Source: Gibbula magus
Lineage: Eukaryota > Mollusca > Gastropoda > Trochida > Trochidae
Assembly: GCA_936450465.1 (NCBI GenBank)
Contig: OW388304.1
Span: 6,144,700-6,208,699, forward strand
DNA: 64,000 nt
Direction of reading: 5' to 3'
Below, piece after piece: positions 48,888 through 60,362 of the stretch. The translations under genes and the position numbers were made by a program. Every line of letters starts with the position of its first letter. Position 1 is the stretch's first letter. The notes below the pieces were generated by a model, which saw nothing but the letters and a program-made list of their open reading frames with translations, did no database searches and had not been told where the DNA came from.

Positions 48888-49212
48888 TGTTTGTAATCAA
48901 CAGCATAGACTTTGTCGCCACCACTAATGAACAGGAGTAATCACTCCAAACACTTCAATCAACGACACAAAATTGCTCTGATAATGTGGGTAGTTAGGAT
49001 ATATGGAGTAAGTGTGCATTCACTTATCTACTATCTATAGGTCAAGTTTGGAGCTAACCTTAGTTACAAACTTGTAATCAATGGCACTGACTTTGTCGCC
49101 ATCGGTAACCAAGAGAAACTAATCACGGCAAACTTTTCAATCAACTACACAAAATTGCTCAGATAACAAGGAGAGAAAGGATGTATGGTGCAAGTGTACA
49201 TACAGTTATCTC
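48888..49212 (+). repeat. 181-bp diverged tandem duplication
   Basis: TTTGTAATCAACAGCATAGA at about 48889 and CTTGTAATCAATGGCACTGA at about 49070 start two copies that share CTTTGTCGCCA, CACAAAATTGCTC and the spacing. Confidence 0.75.
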
Positions 49213-49324
49213 AGTAAGAAAGTACCCTTAGTTATCGCCTTTACCCTGGCTCCATCAACTTCATTACAGCGTGGAGACAACAACAAAGGAGATGGAAATG
49301 AAGTGTTGATGGGCTCAACAATAT

Positions 49325-49590
49325 GTGAGGTGATTGGGGGTTTAACACCACTTTCAAGAGTTTTTCACTTATATCACGGCTGCTTGTATTATGGCAGGGA
49401 GAAAACCCACAAGGCCATGTGGCTATGTATTGCGGTGAAACCTGCAAGCATCGGCTGGAACTAGCAAACCATGGGTGGTACTGCACTGAAATTCAATGTA
49501 GCATTGTACCCAAACCTTTCTGCACGTAGAACAGTTCTCTACAGCAGACAAAGTTGCTGAGCCCCTGTTGGAATGAGAACCCCGGATCCC
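49325..49590. mobile_element. Dispersed mollusc repeat (SINE-like), copy 4
   Basis: Most complete copy: TGAGGTGATTGGGGGTTTAA, ATATCACGGCTGCTTGTATT, AAGGCCATGTGGCTATG, GCATCGGCTGGAACTAGC, AACCATGGGTGGTACTGCAC and AGTTCTCTACAGCAGACAAA are all present, ending near GAGAACCCCGGATCC. Confidence 0.7.
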
Positions 49591-50639
49591 TTGATCTGAA
49601 GTTGACTTCGCTATCCCCCCTCCCTTCCACCAACAATAGGCTATGGTGAAAAGGGAAAGAGTGCTGAATGAACATCTCTGACTGGTGGTGAATAACTGAG
49701 CTGCCAGCCGCAACAAAAGTGTGATTTAACAAATTTGATAAGGAAGCTGACAATATTTGAACCTATATTCTTTAACTTTAATAAGATCATCATCAGATTT
49801 TCCAACTATTCAAATGCAGATATTGTTCCTTTGTATGTACATATTGTTGAGACTGTCAATTTAGAGTCTTGAGTGTAAGACTAGGTAAAGATAGAAAACC
49901 GTGAATTATATATGTACAAGTTAGTCCTGTGTCATGGGAAGAAGATAATAGACAATATATTGTCTCAACAGGGCCGTACTCTGACAAACTATCTGTTTTA
50001 GATTTTACAGCCTAATGTAGACTATATATTGTCTCTACAGGCAATGTTACTGACTATTTATGATATACAACTACTTCATTTAGAGATAAACACACGGCTG
50101 AGAGGTGCTTATAGCACATAGCACTAATTATATGGATCCGCGTTCAGCGGTTAAGTCTCCAAATGTCATTTAAAAAATACTTATTTTTGTTGAGTGTCAT
50201 GTCAGTCTAGGAAAGTGTTGACAGGGCCAACATCACAAACAAACCAACTGTGACCAGGGAGGGTGACGGGATCAGCTGATAAACGTCTGTTAAGATGGAA
50301 TTCACTCAGTAACACAACCTACTCTGTACAATACGAGTTCCCTCGATTACTCACAGTTCATGTTGACCCTTGACCCTTGACCTCAGAGCATGCATGCTTT
50401 GTCTATGTTTGTACTTGTATTCATCATCATCAATGAAATTCCTTTAGTGGTATTCAAATGTTGAGATAATGTCAGAAGTCATGTCAATACAAAACCTACT
50501 TTGCTAAGGGGATTAGGAACCTGACTGTAGAGAAATATGATAAGGGATCAACCTCGCAATGAGCGGATTAACTTTAATGAAACGTTCATACCAACACAAA
50601 TCCATACAATACATGAAAGGTTTTTTTAAAATTGAAAAC

Positions 50640-50745
50640 AAGAACTTATAATGAAGCAGAAGAGTATCCAGAGGGATCCCCCCCCCCCCCCCCCCCCCCA
50701 AATCCCCCTGAGTTAACCCCCTTTCAACATTTCTGGATCCGCCAA
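50640..50745 (-). mobile_element. GGCGGATCCAGA element with poly-C tract, copy 1
   Basis: Read on the minus strand: TTTGGCGGATCCAGAAATGT, then GGGGGATT and a run of about 22 G (50678-50699 on plus as C). The same start and tract occur in opposite orientation at 58668-58725. GGCGGATCCAG followed by G-rich sequence is a recurrent terminus of hAT-like repeats in animals; the family call is from memory and tentative. Homopolymer length may be an assembly estimate. Confidence 0.45.
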
Positions 50746-51708
50746 AGTATGCTCTTTGAAAAACATTATCCATCCATTTTTAAAAATGTCAGTTCTATGT
50801 TCACATATACTGTTAAGCTCCTATCAATCTGGTCGTTGTAGGTTCAAACTTCAAACCAAACATTTCTTATATTACAGGGAAAGCAATTATGGTGCAAACA
50901 AACAAGTATTATCTCCCCTTATCTGACATTTTCTTCACAGTTTGCGTTAATTGGTCATATTGGGTAATCGTGAAGACTGAGAAGCTAATTTAACGATCGG
51001 TTTACTTGACGGACCTTTCACCTGCAGTCGAGCAAAGCACCGAGAAAGACTGGAAATGTTTGTTTGCGGTTCACTGTGAGAATAAATGAGATAACTTCTG
51101 CTTGATTTGGCGTATAAAAGTGATAACTTCAGTTTGACTTGGTGTATAAAAGTGATAACTTCTGTTCTGCCTGCGGAATAAAAGTGAGATAAAACACACC
51201 CAGCACATGCTTGCTCAATAATGACCCTCTTGAAAAGAACATCTTATCGTATCAATGTCACATTTTATACTGCAAGACTCTGGGAGAAGCTCTTGCTTTC
51301 CTATTCGATTGAAGTACAAGATTAACAATACACCTGTGCTGGCCATATTAGATATATCAGATTCCATTCACAACATTATACTATATGTATACCATGTTGG
51401 TTTTTTAAGGTTTTTTTAAAACTATTTTGTTGCATTAAGATGAAACTTGCGAAGTTTGGATTGAACTTGTAAACCATGAGTGGAGGTCACATTGGTCGAA
51501 TGGGTAAGCCGTTGGTACAATCAGTGTAAGTAAGAAATCATTAAGATACTCGTCCCGAAAAAACACAAGAATTTGTACTATTGCAGGGGCATTAACCTAG
51601 CTACCGGTATCCACTCCGAGGCAGTTATACTCATACATTTTACATGTCGTGACTTACAAATGACCAATACGAGATAAAGAGAATCAAACAGTTTCAAATT
51701 TTCCAGAG

Positions 51709-52210
51709 ATTACAACTTCAGATTACTGAAGAATACAACTTCAGATTACTGAAGAATACAACTTCAGATTACTGAAGAATACAACTCCAGATTACTGAAG
51801 AATACAACTCCAGATTACTGAAGAATACAACTTCAGATTACTGAAGAATACAACTCCAGATTACTGAAGAATACAACTCCAGATTACTGAAGAATACAAC
51901 TCCAGATTACTGAAGAATACAACTTCAGATTACTGAAGAATACAACTCCAGATTACTGAAGAATACAACTTCAGATTACTGAAGAATACAACTTCAGATT
52001 ACTGAAGAATACAACTTCAGATTACTGAAGAATACAACTCCAGATTACTGAAGAATACAACTCCAGATTACTGAAGAATACAACTCCAGATTACTGAAGA
52101 ATACAACTCCAGATTACTGAAGAATACAACTTCACATTACTAAAGAATACAACTCCAGATTACTGAAGAATACAACTCCAGATTACTGAAGAATACAACT
52201 CCAGATTACT
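51709..52210 (+). repeat. 23-bp minisatellite, ~22 copies
   Basis: The unit GAAGAATACAACTCCAGATT plus ACT repeats with a C/T variant (ACTCC or ACTTC) in an irregular pattern. Copies are nearly identical otherwise. Confidence 0.95.
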
Positions 52211-53078
52211 GGAGGTACGGTATACAGAATCACATTACTGAAGTAATACACTTTAGTTAGAAATAAACTTTCGAAACTATATTCATCCCTGAATGTACCA
52301 GTCAACAGAAGTCCTCCTTGCTCTATAATCAGCTTGATGTCTTGTAAATAATGCATAGACTGTCACTGACCCCACATTATAGATGAGATAAATCAAACCA
52401 AATATTCATGAAATTCTTCAACCTGTGACAAAGTAACACTATTTTACCAAAACACAGAGAAGAAAATTACAGAAAATCTATACTTGGTCTTTTGAACTTG
52501 GTCTTTTCAGCTCTGCTGTTTGTACTTATGCTGCTTATTTACATAAACATGTTAAACCTTGGGTTAAATATGCTCGCTCTGTTCCTGCTATACTATATTC
52601 ATAGAGGGACAATATCAGTCATCAAATTTCCGTGATTCCAGTCATGATATTCTCTGTTTTGTGTCCATGACGCTATTAACCTTGACTTCTTCCTGAACAT
52701 CTATTAACTTTCTACCACAACTTAATATACAGAATATAGATATTAGTATTTAGTAATGATAGAAATTGAAGCAAATTTGTTGTAAATAGAAGACTATTAG
52801 CACAAACATGGATTTGTGACAATTCTGAATAGAAAGAATTAACATCTGTAAACTTTGAAATCCTTACATTGAATTTAACAACAGGAGATACTCAAGACAT
52901 AATATCTGCAACAATTATTACAAATTTATTTTTAAAAAAAAAGAAAATACAACTTTAAGGTAAACTATTAGCAGGTTTTACAACAAGTAAAAATAATTGT
53001 TAACATATATAAAATTAACAAATTGAACATAACTTTCAAAACCAAAATAACTATAACAAATTATAAAGATAACCATAC

Positions 53079-53121
53079 CTGCATAAGGGTTTTCTGGATC
53101 ATCAATATCTTGAAACGACAT
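53079..53121 (-). CDS. ANKS1: Candidate first coding exon 1b of ANKS1 short isoform
   Basis: Forty-three nucleotides read MSFQDIDDPENPYA plus one leftover G, then a donor GTATGGTT. The leftover base joins GT of the 24364-24647 exon to make a glycine codon, exactly the phase needed. The ATG has A at -3. The frame stays open upstream for a further 90 nt or so before a TGA, but with no ATG, so this ATG is the first usable one; an internal exon with an acceptor just upstream cannot be excluded. Acidic composition resembles the following linker. Promoter-type motifs lie 130-316 nt upstream. No homologue of this peptide was recognised, so the assignment rests on phase, splice site and context. The intron to the next certain exon would be 28.4 kb. 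Confidence 0.55.
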
Positions 53122-53249
53122 TATCCTGATTTGCTGTTGACCACTAAGTGACCAAAGTTTGACAAAGAGTGACCAAAAGTTCAAATCCGACCAGATTCAC
53201 TCTCACATCTATCAACACCACATTTGAGGTAATCAATCATATTTGACAA

Positions 53250-53437
53250 TCAACCAATCGAAAAACATTCCCTCACACCACACCTATGTAAAAACCAATC
53301 AGAATTAATTAAGAACACTTAAGATCAGTAATTAGCCTTTGGTCGAGCGTTCAAGTAGTTCATCATCGCAAGGAGTCTTCTGTCACCCTAGGCATGCTGG
53401 GAGTTCTTGCTAATACCTACAAGGCATGCTGGGAGAT
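53250..53437 (-). promoter_or_regulatory. Candidate promoter of exon 1b: two NF-Y-like and two ZNF143-like motifs
   Basis: Seen: AACCAATCAG (53293-53302) and CAACCAATCG (near 53251-53260) fit the NF-Y CCAAT consensus. The minus-strand sequences AACTCCCAGCATGCC (53391-53405) and ATCTCCCAGCATGCCTTG (53420-53437) closely resemble the ZNF143/STAF promoter motif. All four lie 130-316 nt upstream of the exon 1b ATG, the usual range for such motifs near a start site. No TATA box was seen. Known: NF-Y and ZNF143 motifs are strongly promoter-proximal in animals. Inferred: this is a TATA-less promoter for the short isoform. Confidence 0.5.
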
Positions 53438-55068
53438 CTTGAGAATACCTTCTGTGAAATAAGTATATATTTATCCATCAACTTATGTCTGTAATAATCC
53501 CAGAAGCAACATACAGGTAGGGGTCATTATTTTCTAATTATAAACTAATTTCTAAATATAATTGGTCCGCATGAGGGGGATCAATTATTTCAAATTGATT
53601 TTCAGATAAACAAGTGTTTTCGAATGATATAAGAAATTATAAAATTAATTTGTGCAGCCACTGCTTTAAAAAAACTAATTTCAATAGTGACAAATATTAC
53701 TGCTTCAAACTCGAAAACTAATAATCTACAAAATATCTCTTTTGGGCAACAGTTTTGCCAGTAATATTTTATTGCCAAAATGTATACAAGGACAAAGTGA
53801 GGTGAGGTTTCTGGTTGTAAAAAGCAAGCAACAACATTCAGTGCAGCGAAACCTGTGCATCAGTTAAAGTCTCCAAACACAGTTTCACATTTTACAAACA
53901 ATGTATGTAATATCCTGAGTTGATTGATTCTATCCGGGACGTGACATGAACAAGTGTCCTAGGCTTACTCCACTCTCCAATACACATCAATACAACAAAA
54001 GAACAGTCTACCCTTTGTTTTGCATCGAGGGCAAAGGTCAGATACCATCAATATTTAATTACGAAAAAGGTCTGGAAACTTTCCTGACTATTAGATGAAA
54101 GCTGATTTATAGACTGTAATTCATCGAGCTTTTTAAAATTGTATGGAAATTGATTTTTGGGCTTGGAAATATAATTTCATTTGCTTAATGAAATGACATC
54201 TAAAATCAATGAAAGTTGTAAGGAAAATAGTATAAATCAACCAATCTTTTTTTTTAAATGCACAAAACTTCTTTCAGGCAATAAAGCATCTTTCTAAAAA
54301 CTTGCAAAAAACATGTCAATAGTTTTCATCAGCAAGTTTGAGAGAGAAATGATGAATCACGTATATCATATTCGAACATTTTAAACATTTCCACATTTTG
54401 TTTATTAGATCTCAAGCAATTATCCACTGAACTTTATTTAACATTCTATACCGGTAACTATATTAACAATATGAATGTTGACAAGAGTATCAAATATTTA
54501 TCCAACTAAGTGGCCAATACACAAACATTTATAAAGCTTTATATTTCTCCTTGATATAACGTCAGCTTCTCTCAAATCAGGCAGTGAGTGTGAAGTGTAA
54601 ACAATGTACGTGTAGAAATCTAGTTGAGGTAATTGATTCTATCTGAAGGATGCACACAAGGAGGGCTTAGGCATGGTTGGGGTTAATAGTCATAGATCAC
54701 AAAAATTGTTTACCCTTTAACTGCAGGATTTGACACAATCCACAAAAGGTCATCTTCAGCCCTGGATTATTAACAAGAAGTGACTCCTGTAAGTTAGCTA
54801 CTCAGAATGACTAGCACCGACAGATTCAACAGTGTTAATAGCAATTCTGTAACACATTTAGCGAACTCATAGTGTACCTTTAACTTGCTTAGAGGGACAT
54901 AATTGTTTTGTTGGGAGTCATATACAACAATTGTTATAAATGGTGTTATTTTATCAAGAAATACTGACAGTTGCCGATAATTACCACTTTGATGATAATC
55001 GATTCAGTATAGTGATTATGTAAAGGTAAAAGTGGCTATTTCTTATTGAAACATGGACATATTTGGGT

Positions 55069-55190
55069 TCAGTGAGTGAGTGAGTGAGTGAGTGAGTTAG
55101 TGATTGAGTGAGTGAGTGAGTGAGTGAGTGAGTGAGTGAAAGAGTGAGTGAGTGAAAGAGTGAGTGAGTGAGTGAGTGAGTGAAAGAGCG
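55069..55190 (+). repeat. (GAGT)n microsatellite
   Basis: About 30 GAGT units with interruptions such as GTTAGTGATT and GAAAGAGT. The sequence after it (TTTTTGTTTAGTGCCACTTG, GCAATGTTGCAGCC) looks like the start of a further dispersed mollusc repeat in which a (GAGT)n tract is the usual head. Confidence 0.95.
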
Positions 55191-55904
55191 AGCAAGTTTT
55201 TGTTTAGTGCCACTTGAGCAATGTTGCAGCCATTAGTGGTGAGACTTTAATAAACATAATAACATAATTATACAATGTTATAGATATTCAGTGAAATGTT
55301 GAAGCCAGAGGATAGTACACAGGTCGTCAACTATAACAAATGGGGTTGCCACAGACTGGCTTTGAAATATGCAGATATAGTAATATATATATACAAAAGA
55401 ATCAAGGATAAACAAAATTGAAATCTTGAATGTACACAAGTTCAATTTCTCTTACCTCTCAAATTCTCTCTTTTCTCTTCAAATATTTAAATAACATGGA
55501 GAAAATCATGCACTATGGTGTATATTCCTCTACTGAAGTGAGCAAGTGTCACAGGGAGTTTTCAGAGGATCAGCATGCAAGAATATCACATTTAAAATCT
55601 TAGGAAGTCAAAGGATCAGGAATAACACGTTAAATCTTAAAAGAATGTAGATACTTTCAAATACTCTCCAAATACCTTCAAATGAAGCTCAATCATGTCC
55701 TATACTGTATATTGCTAGTGCAGTGAGCTAAGCCTGTTACAAGGACTGTCGTGTAGTAATTACACAGGTAAGTGGGCTTGTTTGTTTGCTTTCCTCCTTA
55801 TTTCTCCAGCTGTGTAGTACCTACAGTGGAGTGCTTGAAGTGCTTGAACCTTGACAGGTGTCTGCTGATGTAAATACTGACCAGATCTCGTGTTTGGATT
55901 TAAA

Positions 55905-56960
55905 ACTTAACGATGCAAAGCTATTTCTGGAATATTTAAGTTAAATCAAGTTGATTTCCCCTGGCTGAAGTTAGTTAGTGTGAACCTGAATCTATATTTG
56001 ATATAATTAGTGCATATATATATACTTGCAGTGTATGAATTAAACTTGAAAAGTAGCTAGCCTAAAGTGAGATTTTGTCAATTTAAATCCCAAAAAGTTA
56101 CCAGCCCGGCTAATTTGAAAGCAGCAAGGTTCCGGGCTGTCAGTCTATCATGCCGACTACTTTATTTTTTAAGAGTCTTGGCAAGTCTACAACAAGACTT
56201 TAAGATATTTCAGAGGCTCCTTTTTGCATTTTGTTTTTAAATTTAGGAATTTTACCCCAAAATTCATTACAGAGACTAAATGTAAGTCTAAGGTTTAGGA
56301 CAGACCTTATTTCATACCCTGAGTCAAAGTTTCTAGACTTATGTCCCAAAATTAACACTTTAAAATGAAGAGCTATTTCTAGAATATACAGGTAATATCA
56401 TGCTGACATGCACTGGCTGAAGTCTGTTTAAAATGCAGACCTGTACTTGTAAAAGCTGTTTTCTAGAGTATACGATTGCTAAAAACATATATGTTTATAC
56501 ACGAATGTCCACTTGAATTTAGTTTCCACAAAAATAACCCATTAGAACACTTCTTTTTACAACACTTGAAGAGACAGGGCTATTACTAGAGGACATGTTA
56601 TACTAAACACATATTAATGTTTAAACAGGAATGTCCTCTTGAATTGCCACAAAACCCCCTGATAGAACCCTCCCATTAACATTTGAAGATACAGAGCTAT
56701 TTCTGGAGAACATGATGCAAAAAAATGGATGTTTTACAGAAGCGAGGTCAGTTGTCTTTTATTCAAAATGCACATGTCTACAAATGTTGTTTAGACCCAG
56801 TAGGATAGTTCTTTGGGGTAATTAAATTACAAGGGATTCTTCCCCTGTATCATGTTTGTAATTAAGATGCAGCAACATAATCATGTATAGTTATTTCTAG
56901 AAAATATTAAGTTAACTATTTTGCACTGGTTAAACTATTAATTAGCTGATGTAATACTTT
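55905..56960 (+). repeat. Degenerate tandem repeat with GAGCTATTTCTAGAATAT motif
   Basis: Variants of AAGCTATTTCTGGAATATTT recur at about 55919, 56371, 56576, 56696 and 56889, often followed after about 35 nt by CTGGCTGAAGT-like or CACTGGTTAAA sequence and preceded by AACACTTGAAGA. Spacing varies from 120 to 450 nt. An old, eroded array. Confidence 0.5.
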
Positions 56961-57939
56961 ACATACCTAGGCATGAACACTAATCAGGCCTCTTTTGAAT
57001 TTTAAACTAACAAATTTAGTTTTATGCTCTTTTATCCCTGATTTAGTCCAGCTGAAGCAAATAGAATCTCTGGGTGGCATTCAAGGAAATGTTAGTCTTC
57101 AAGCTAGTATTAACGTCCTAAGGGTGAGGAATTTGAATCAATCATTGACAGTTCTGTCAAAACTTTGTGATATAAAAATGTTCAATTCTAGATCACGGGG
57201 AACAATATTGTTTATAATTTCATTCTCTACATAGACAATCTTAACTTAATTTTACAGGCACTTAAAGGGAATTACGTTTCACTAAAAATTCATGATAATA
57301 TTCACTTTTGTGCTATTTATGATTACATTACTGATCAATGTAACATTGTATCCAATATATTGTGTTTCAAACATAACTGCACAAATGGGAGTATTGTATA
57401 AAATTAACCTCCACAAACATGATCAAAATGTTACATCATACTTGGATATAATTAAGCATCAATTTACAGATATACAATCATCTTTACCCAACCAGGAAGT
57501 AAAATATGTCCTAACTACGTTATTGTTATATTCTACTCTCATTCATATCCTGAAGCAAGAAGCAATCTTGATTTAGGAAAGTATAAATTGTCCCTTAAGC
57601 AAACCTGAAGTCCCATCAATGCCACATCTTTGTGTGAAGTTTATCAATTAAGTCTTCAAAATGATTTATGATTTCTTAAAGTGGATCTAGAGTTGAGCAC
57701 ATATATACTGGTTATTACCCATTAATCCATGGTCATGACGTCACTCTATTGTGTTGCCAGTTGATTATTATTTAGGAATCTACTGGTCATTGACTGTCCC
57801 AGTCAGGAGGGGTGTTAGGTTTAGTCATTTTCAGTAATGGTACATTTTTCGAGACTGATGTATTTTAAATTGTCTTGGTGTTTTGGATAGGATCTTAAAA
57901 TATCTAGACAACTATAGACAAATTAATTTTTGCAATGCA

Positions 57940-58007
57940 TGAACCTGGAATCGAACATGCAAACCTTCACTTGGTAGTCAGCGCTTCTAACCACTAGGCC
58001 GCAAGAC
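57940..58007 (-). mobile_element. tRNA-like SINE head
   Basis: On the minus strand GCGGCCTAGTGGTTAGAAGC has a box A and GTTTGCATGTTCGATTCC a box B with tRNA spacing. Stems are imperfect and no 3' acceptor end is seen, so a SINE-derived pseudo-tRNA is more likely than a functional tRNA gene. Confidence 0.55.
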
Positions 58008-58667
58008 ACTGTTAGAAACCTAAGGATTGTTTGTCAGTAAGAATCCCGCGTTCTATTCATGACTTGTAATGCACTGAAGGCATGAAAAGGCAGATTTTTA
58101 GCTGACAATCACATCGCTTCGCGTGGAAGTTTTGCGCTGCACGTGCGTGGAAGAATCCATTTCATGAGGGTCGCAGCTACTTGTACCATATCTAAGTCAT
58201 ATATAAGTGTTTTTCAATAATTTTTTTATTACACTTTCTATTTCATTTGAATTGCGGAAAAATAGCCCTGAAATTGCCCACTTCCCTTATGATGGCAAAC
58301 TACAGTAACGTCAAGAACAACTGTTTATGACATCACAGACAAGATAATACAAGAAGCTGCAGTGAAACATTGGTTGATAGGCAAACCTGATATTATGTGC
58401 ACTTAGGCTCATATAAAAAATATTAACCCGGATATTTGCAACCATATCAGTAATAGTACACTTTATTATTATAGTACCAAAGAACCTATCTCACATACGA
58501 CGTAGAAACACTGAACCCTTAATTTGAAACTAGGATGAATCTAGATGAGCTGCAACCCTTCCTGTACACAATCTACTTCCTTCTCTACAATTCCAGTTAC
58601 AGTCTACTTTATATATCGTTATACAATAGTATAGACCAATAATATACCTCCTTGAAAACTGATCCAT

Positions 58668-58725
58668 TCAAGGGGCGGATCCAGAGCGGGTTGCAGGGGT
58701 GCCCCCCCCCCCCCCCCCCCCCCAA
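58668..58725 (+). mobile_element. GGCGGATCCAGA element with poly-C tract, copy 2
   Basis: AAGGGGCGGATCCAGAGCGG followed by GGTTGCAGGGGTG and about 22 C (58702-58723). Same start as the minus-strand copy at 50640-50745. Confidence 0.45.
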
Positions 58726-58889
58726 TGACAAACAAAATGAATACAATTTTGAGAGTTAGCTACAAATTAATACTTACAACTCATTGAGGCGTCAATGTAT
58801 AGTAAGTAATATCCAATGAAATCTGACTCTCCTCTTGTATATCACATCCCTCGGGATTCACGAATCAGGTGGGCTTCTGGAGCATGCTC

Positions 58890-59345
58890 AACAGTGTCCA
58901 GAATATCGGGGATTTTGCAAAAAATCAGTTCAGATCCAGGACCGATGTAATGGCTTGAATGTGCTCTTTACGATTCCTGATACAGTCTGAAGAACCTAAG
59001 AATGCTTGTGGATATCCTTCCACAGTTTTGTCAACTATATCCAAATTATCTGTGATTTTGTAAAAATCAGTTCTTCAGATTCAGGACCAATGTAACGGCT
59101 TGAATGTGCTCTTTACAAGTCCTGCTAATTCATGACACAGTCTGAAGAACCTAAGAGTGTTTGAGGTACCATATATCCTTCCCCAACTGTGCCAACAGTA
59201 TATCTTCAAGATCTGTGATTTTTCAAATATCCCGCCTTCAGATCTAGGACTGATGTAATGATGATGTGCTCTTTACGTTCCTTGATACAGTCTGATGAAT
59301 CTGAGAGTGCTTGAAGGATATCCTTCAACAGTTATAAACAGAACT
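58890..59345 (+). repeat. ~150-bp tandem repeat, 3 diverged copies
   Basis: GGACCGATGTAATGGCTTGA, then ATGTGCTCTTTAC, is found at about 58939, 59085 and 59247 with shared ACAGTCTGAAGAACCTAAGA and GGATATCCTTC. Spacing 146 and 162 nt. Confidence 0.85.
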
Positions 59346-60298
59346 ATTAAACCTTTTAGATATCCGTCCAGGAATTTGTCAGTCAGGATGTGTCCTCATT
59401 AGTAGGTTATCACAACATGTCCTGTTTTCCTTGTAAATACTCAAACTCATTCATTAATACACTGGGAAGAGAGATGACACTTGAGAACAAGTGCGTCCTT
59501 AACCTGTTATTTCCAAATAATTTACATCCTTGAAAAATCCACTTTCATCAGTGTCATCAGTACGACCAATGTGTCCACTAACTTCCTTTCACAAATGTGT
59601 CCATTTTTCTTACTTTCACCAATGTGTCACTAGTACCGCTGGTGTGTCCACACATCTTAGTCCTGTGTGACCAAAGAAGCATCCGATACACTTACAGGAA
59701 CAATGTCACCATGACTACCAGAGTACATCCCATGTGATAAGCGCTGCTACTGCCTACATGGGACAGAATGAGGAACTGAGTGTCAAGAGGGAGGAAGCTG
59801 GCCTGGTTCTAATGATTCAACTCTCAGATCAGGAGACAGGGATGGGTTGGCTGGAGGAGGGTAGGGGGGAATGGGGACAGCCAAGGCCAAGAGAGGGGAG
59901 GGGTAATGAGGAGGGGATATCAAAGACACATGTTCCAAATTATCACCTTGATGTTTTTGGTGCCATATGGGAGGATAGTTTCTTTTGAAAAACGTCTCAG
60001 TGGAGTGGAGTGGAGGCTACTGGGTAGTTGATACATAAAATCTTACACTGCTAACCACCAACCTTTAAAAGAGCGCTCTGGTTTAATCATTAAAATATCT
60101 CTCTTAAAAGAAAATGTTAAGAAATTCAAGTTTGTTTTGACAGAAAACATTTCACCTGAATAAGTGCTTTTAAATTATCCCTGTTTATTTCATTCATTAC
60201 ATTTTCTTTTAATGGGTGACATTAAAATTGAAGCCTGGAAGCTCCAATGAAAAAGCTTCCCTTTTCTTTGATGCTCTGCAAGAGAGGGTGTGGCAGTG

Positions 60299-60362
60299 TG
60301 ACCTGTAAGGTTGAGCTGACCCAGCCATGAGGTCAAAGGTGAAAAGAGGTCATCTCAGGTCA
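60299..60362 (+). promoter_or_regulatory. Nuclear-receptor half-site cluster (DR1 plus two DR4)
   Basis: Six half-sites in 64 nt: TGACCT (60299-60304), TGACCC (60317-60322), AGGTCA (60330-60335), AGGTGA (60337-60342), AGGTCA (60347-60352), AGGTCA (60357-60362). The third and fourth form a DR1, fourth and fifth a DR4, fifth and sixth a perfect DR4. Known: DR1 suits HNF4/RXR/COUP-TF type receptors, DR4 suits TR/LXR-type heterodimers with RXR. Enhancer function and target gene are inferred. Confidence 0.45.

Larger units (their letters stand above)
33733..53078. other. Noncoding: ANKS1 intron between exons 1b and 1c
   Basis: AT-rich sequence dominated by diverged local duplications and minisatellites, listed separately. 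Not every part could be assigned; 34210-37700, 40620-42850, 43190-46190 and 46350-48880 hold no recognised gene. A minus-strand frame at 46720-46995 and a plus-strand frame at 40997-41332 are open but show no family motif; the latter's end (TTGTTGCTTCCATGCTTGAT) resembles the body of the SINE at 23836. Confidence 0.6.
4734..53121 (-). other. ANKS1: ANKS1-like gene locus (3' part), SAM-SAM-PTB scaffold protein
   Basis: Seen: a chain of minus-strand exons with GT/AG borders and continuous frame encodes two tandem SAM domains followed by a PTB domain. This order, and stretches such as VMEEQDLETIGI, GHRKRILASL, YRGVKFIDA and FAYITKDRETQKHYCHVF, match the ANKS1A/ANKS1B family. Read from exon 1b, about 490 codons lie in the window: acidic linker ~16-109, alternative segment ~110-141, SAM1 ~146-205, SAM2 ~217-280, linker ~281-380, PTB ~381-490 (incomplete). 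Known of the family: adaptor proteins; ANKS1A binds Eph receptors and ANKS1B is a postsynaptic and nuclear shuttling protein whose PTB binds membrane-protein tails. Protostomes are expected to have one gene, so A versus B cannot be chosen. N-terminal ankyrin repeats were not found and the PTB end is cut off at the left edge. Confidence 0.93.

Noticed and set aside
50513..50773. Minus frame with poly-Gly run
   Set aside because: The Gly run is the poly-C tract of a repeat element.
59734..59988. 84-codon plus frame with Gly/Glu-rich end
   Set aside because: Purine-rich low-complexity sequence, no motif and no splice context.
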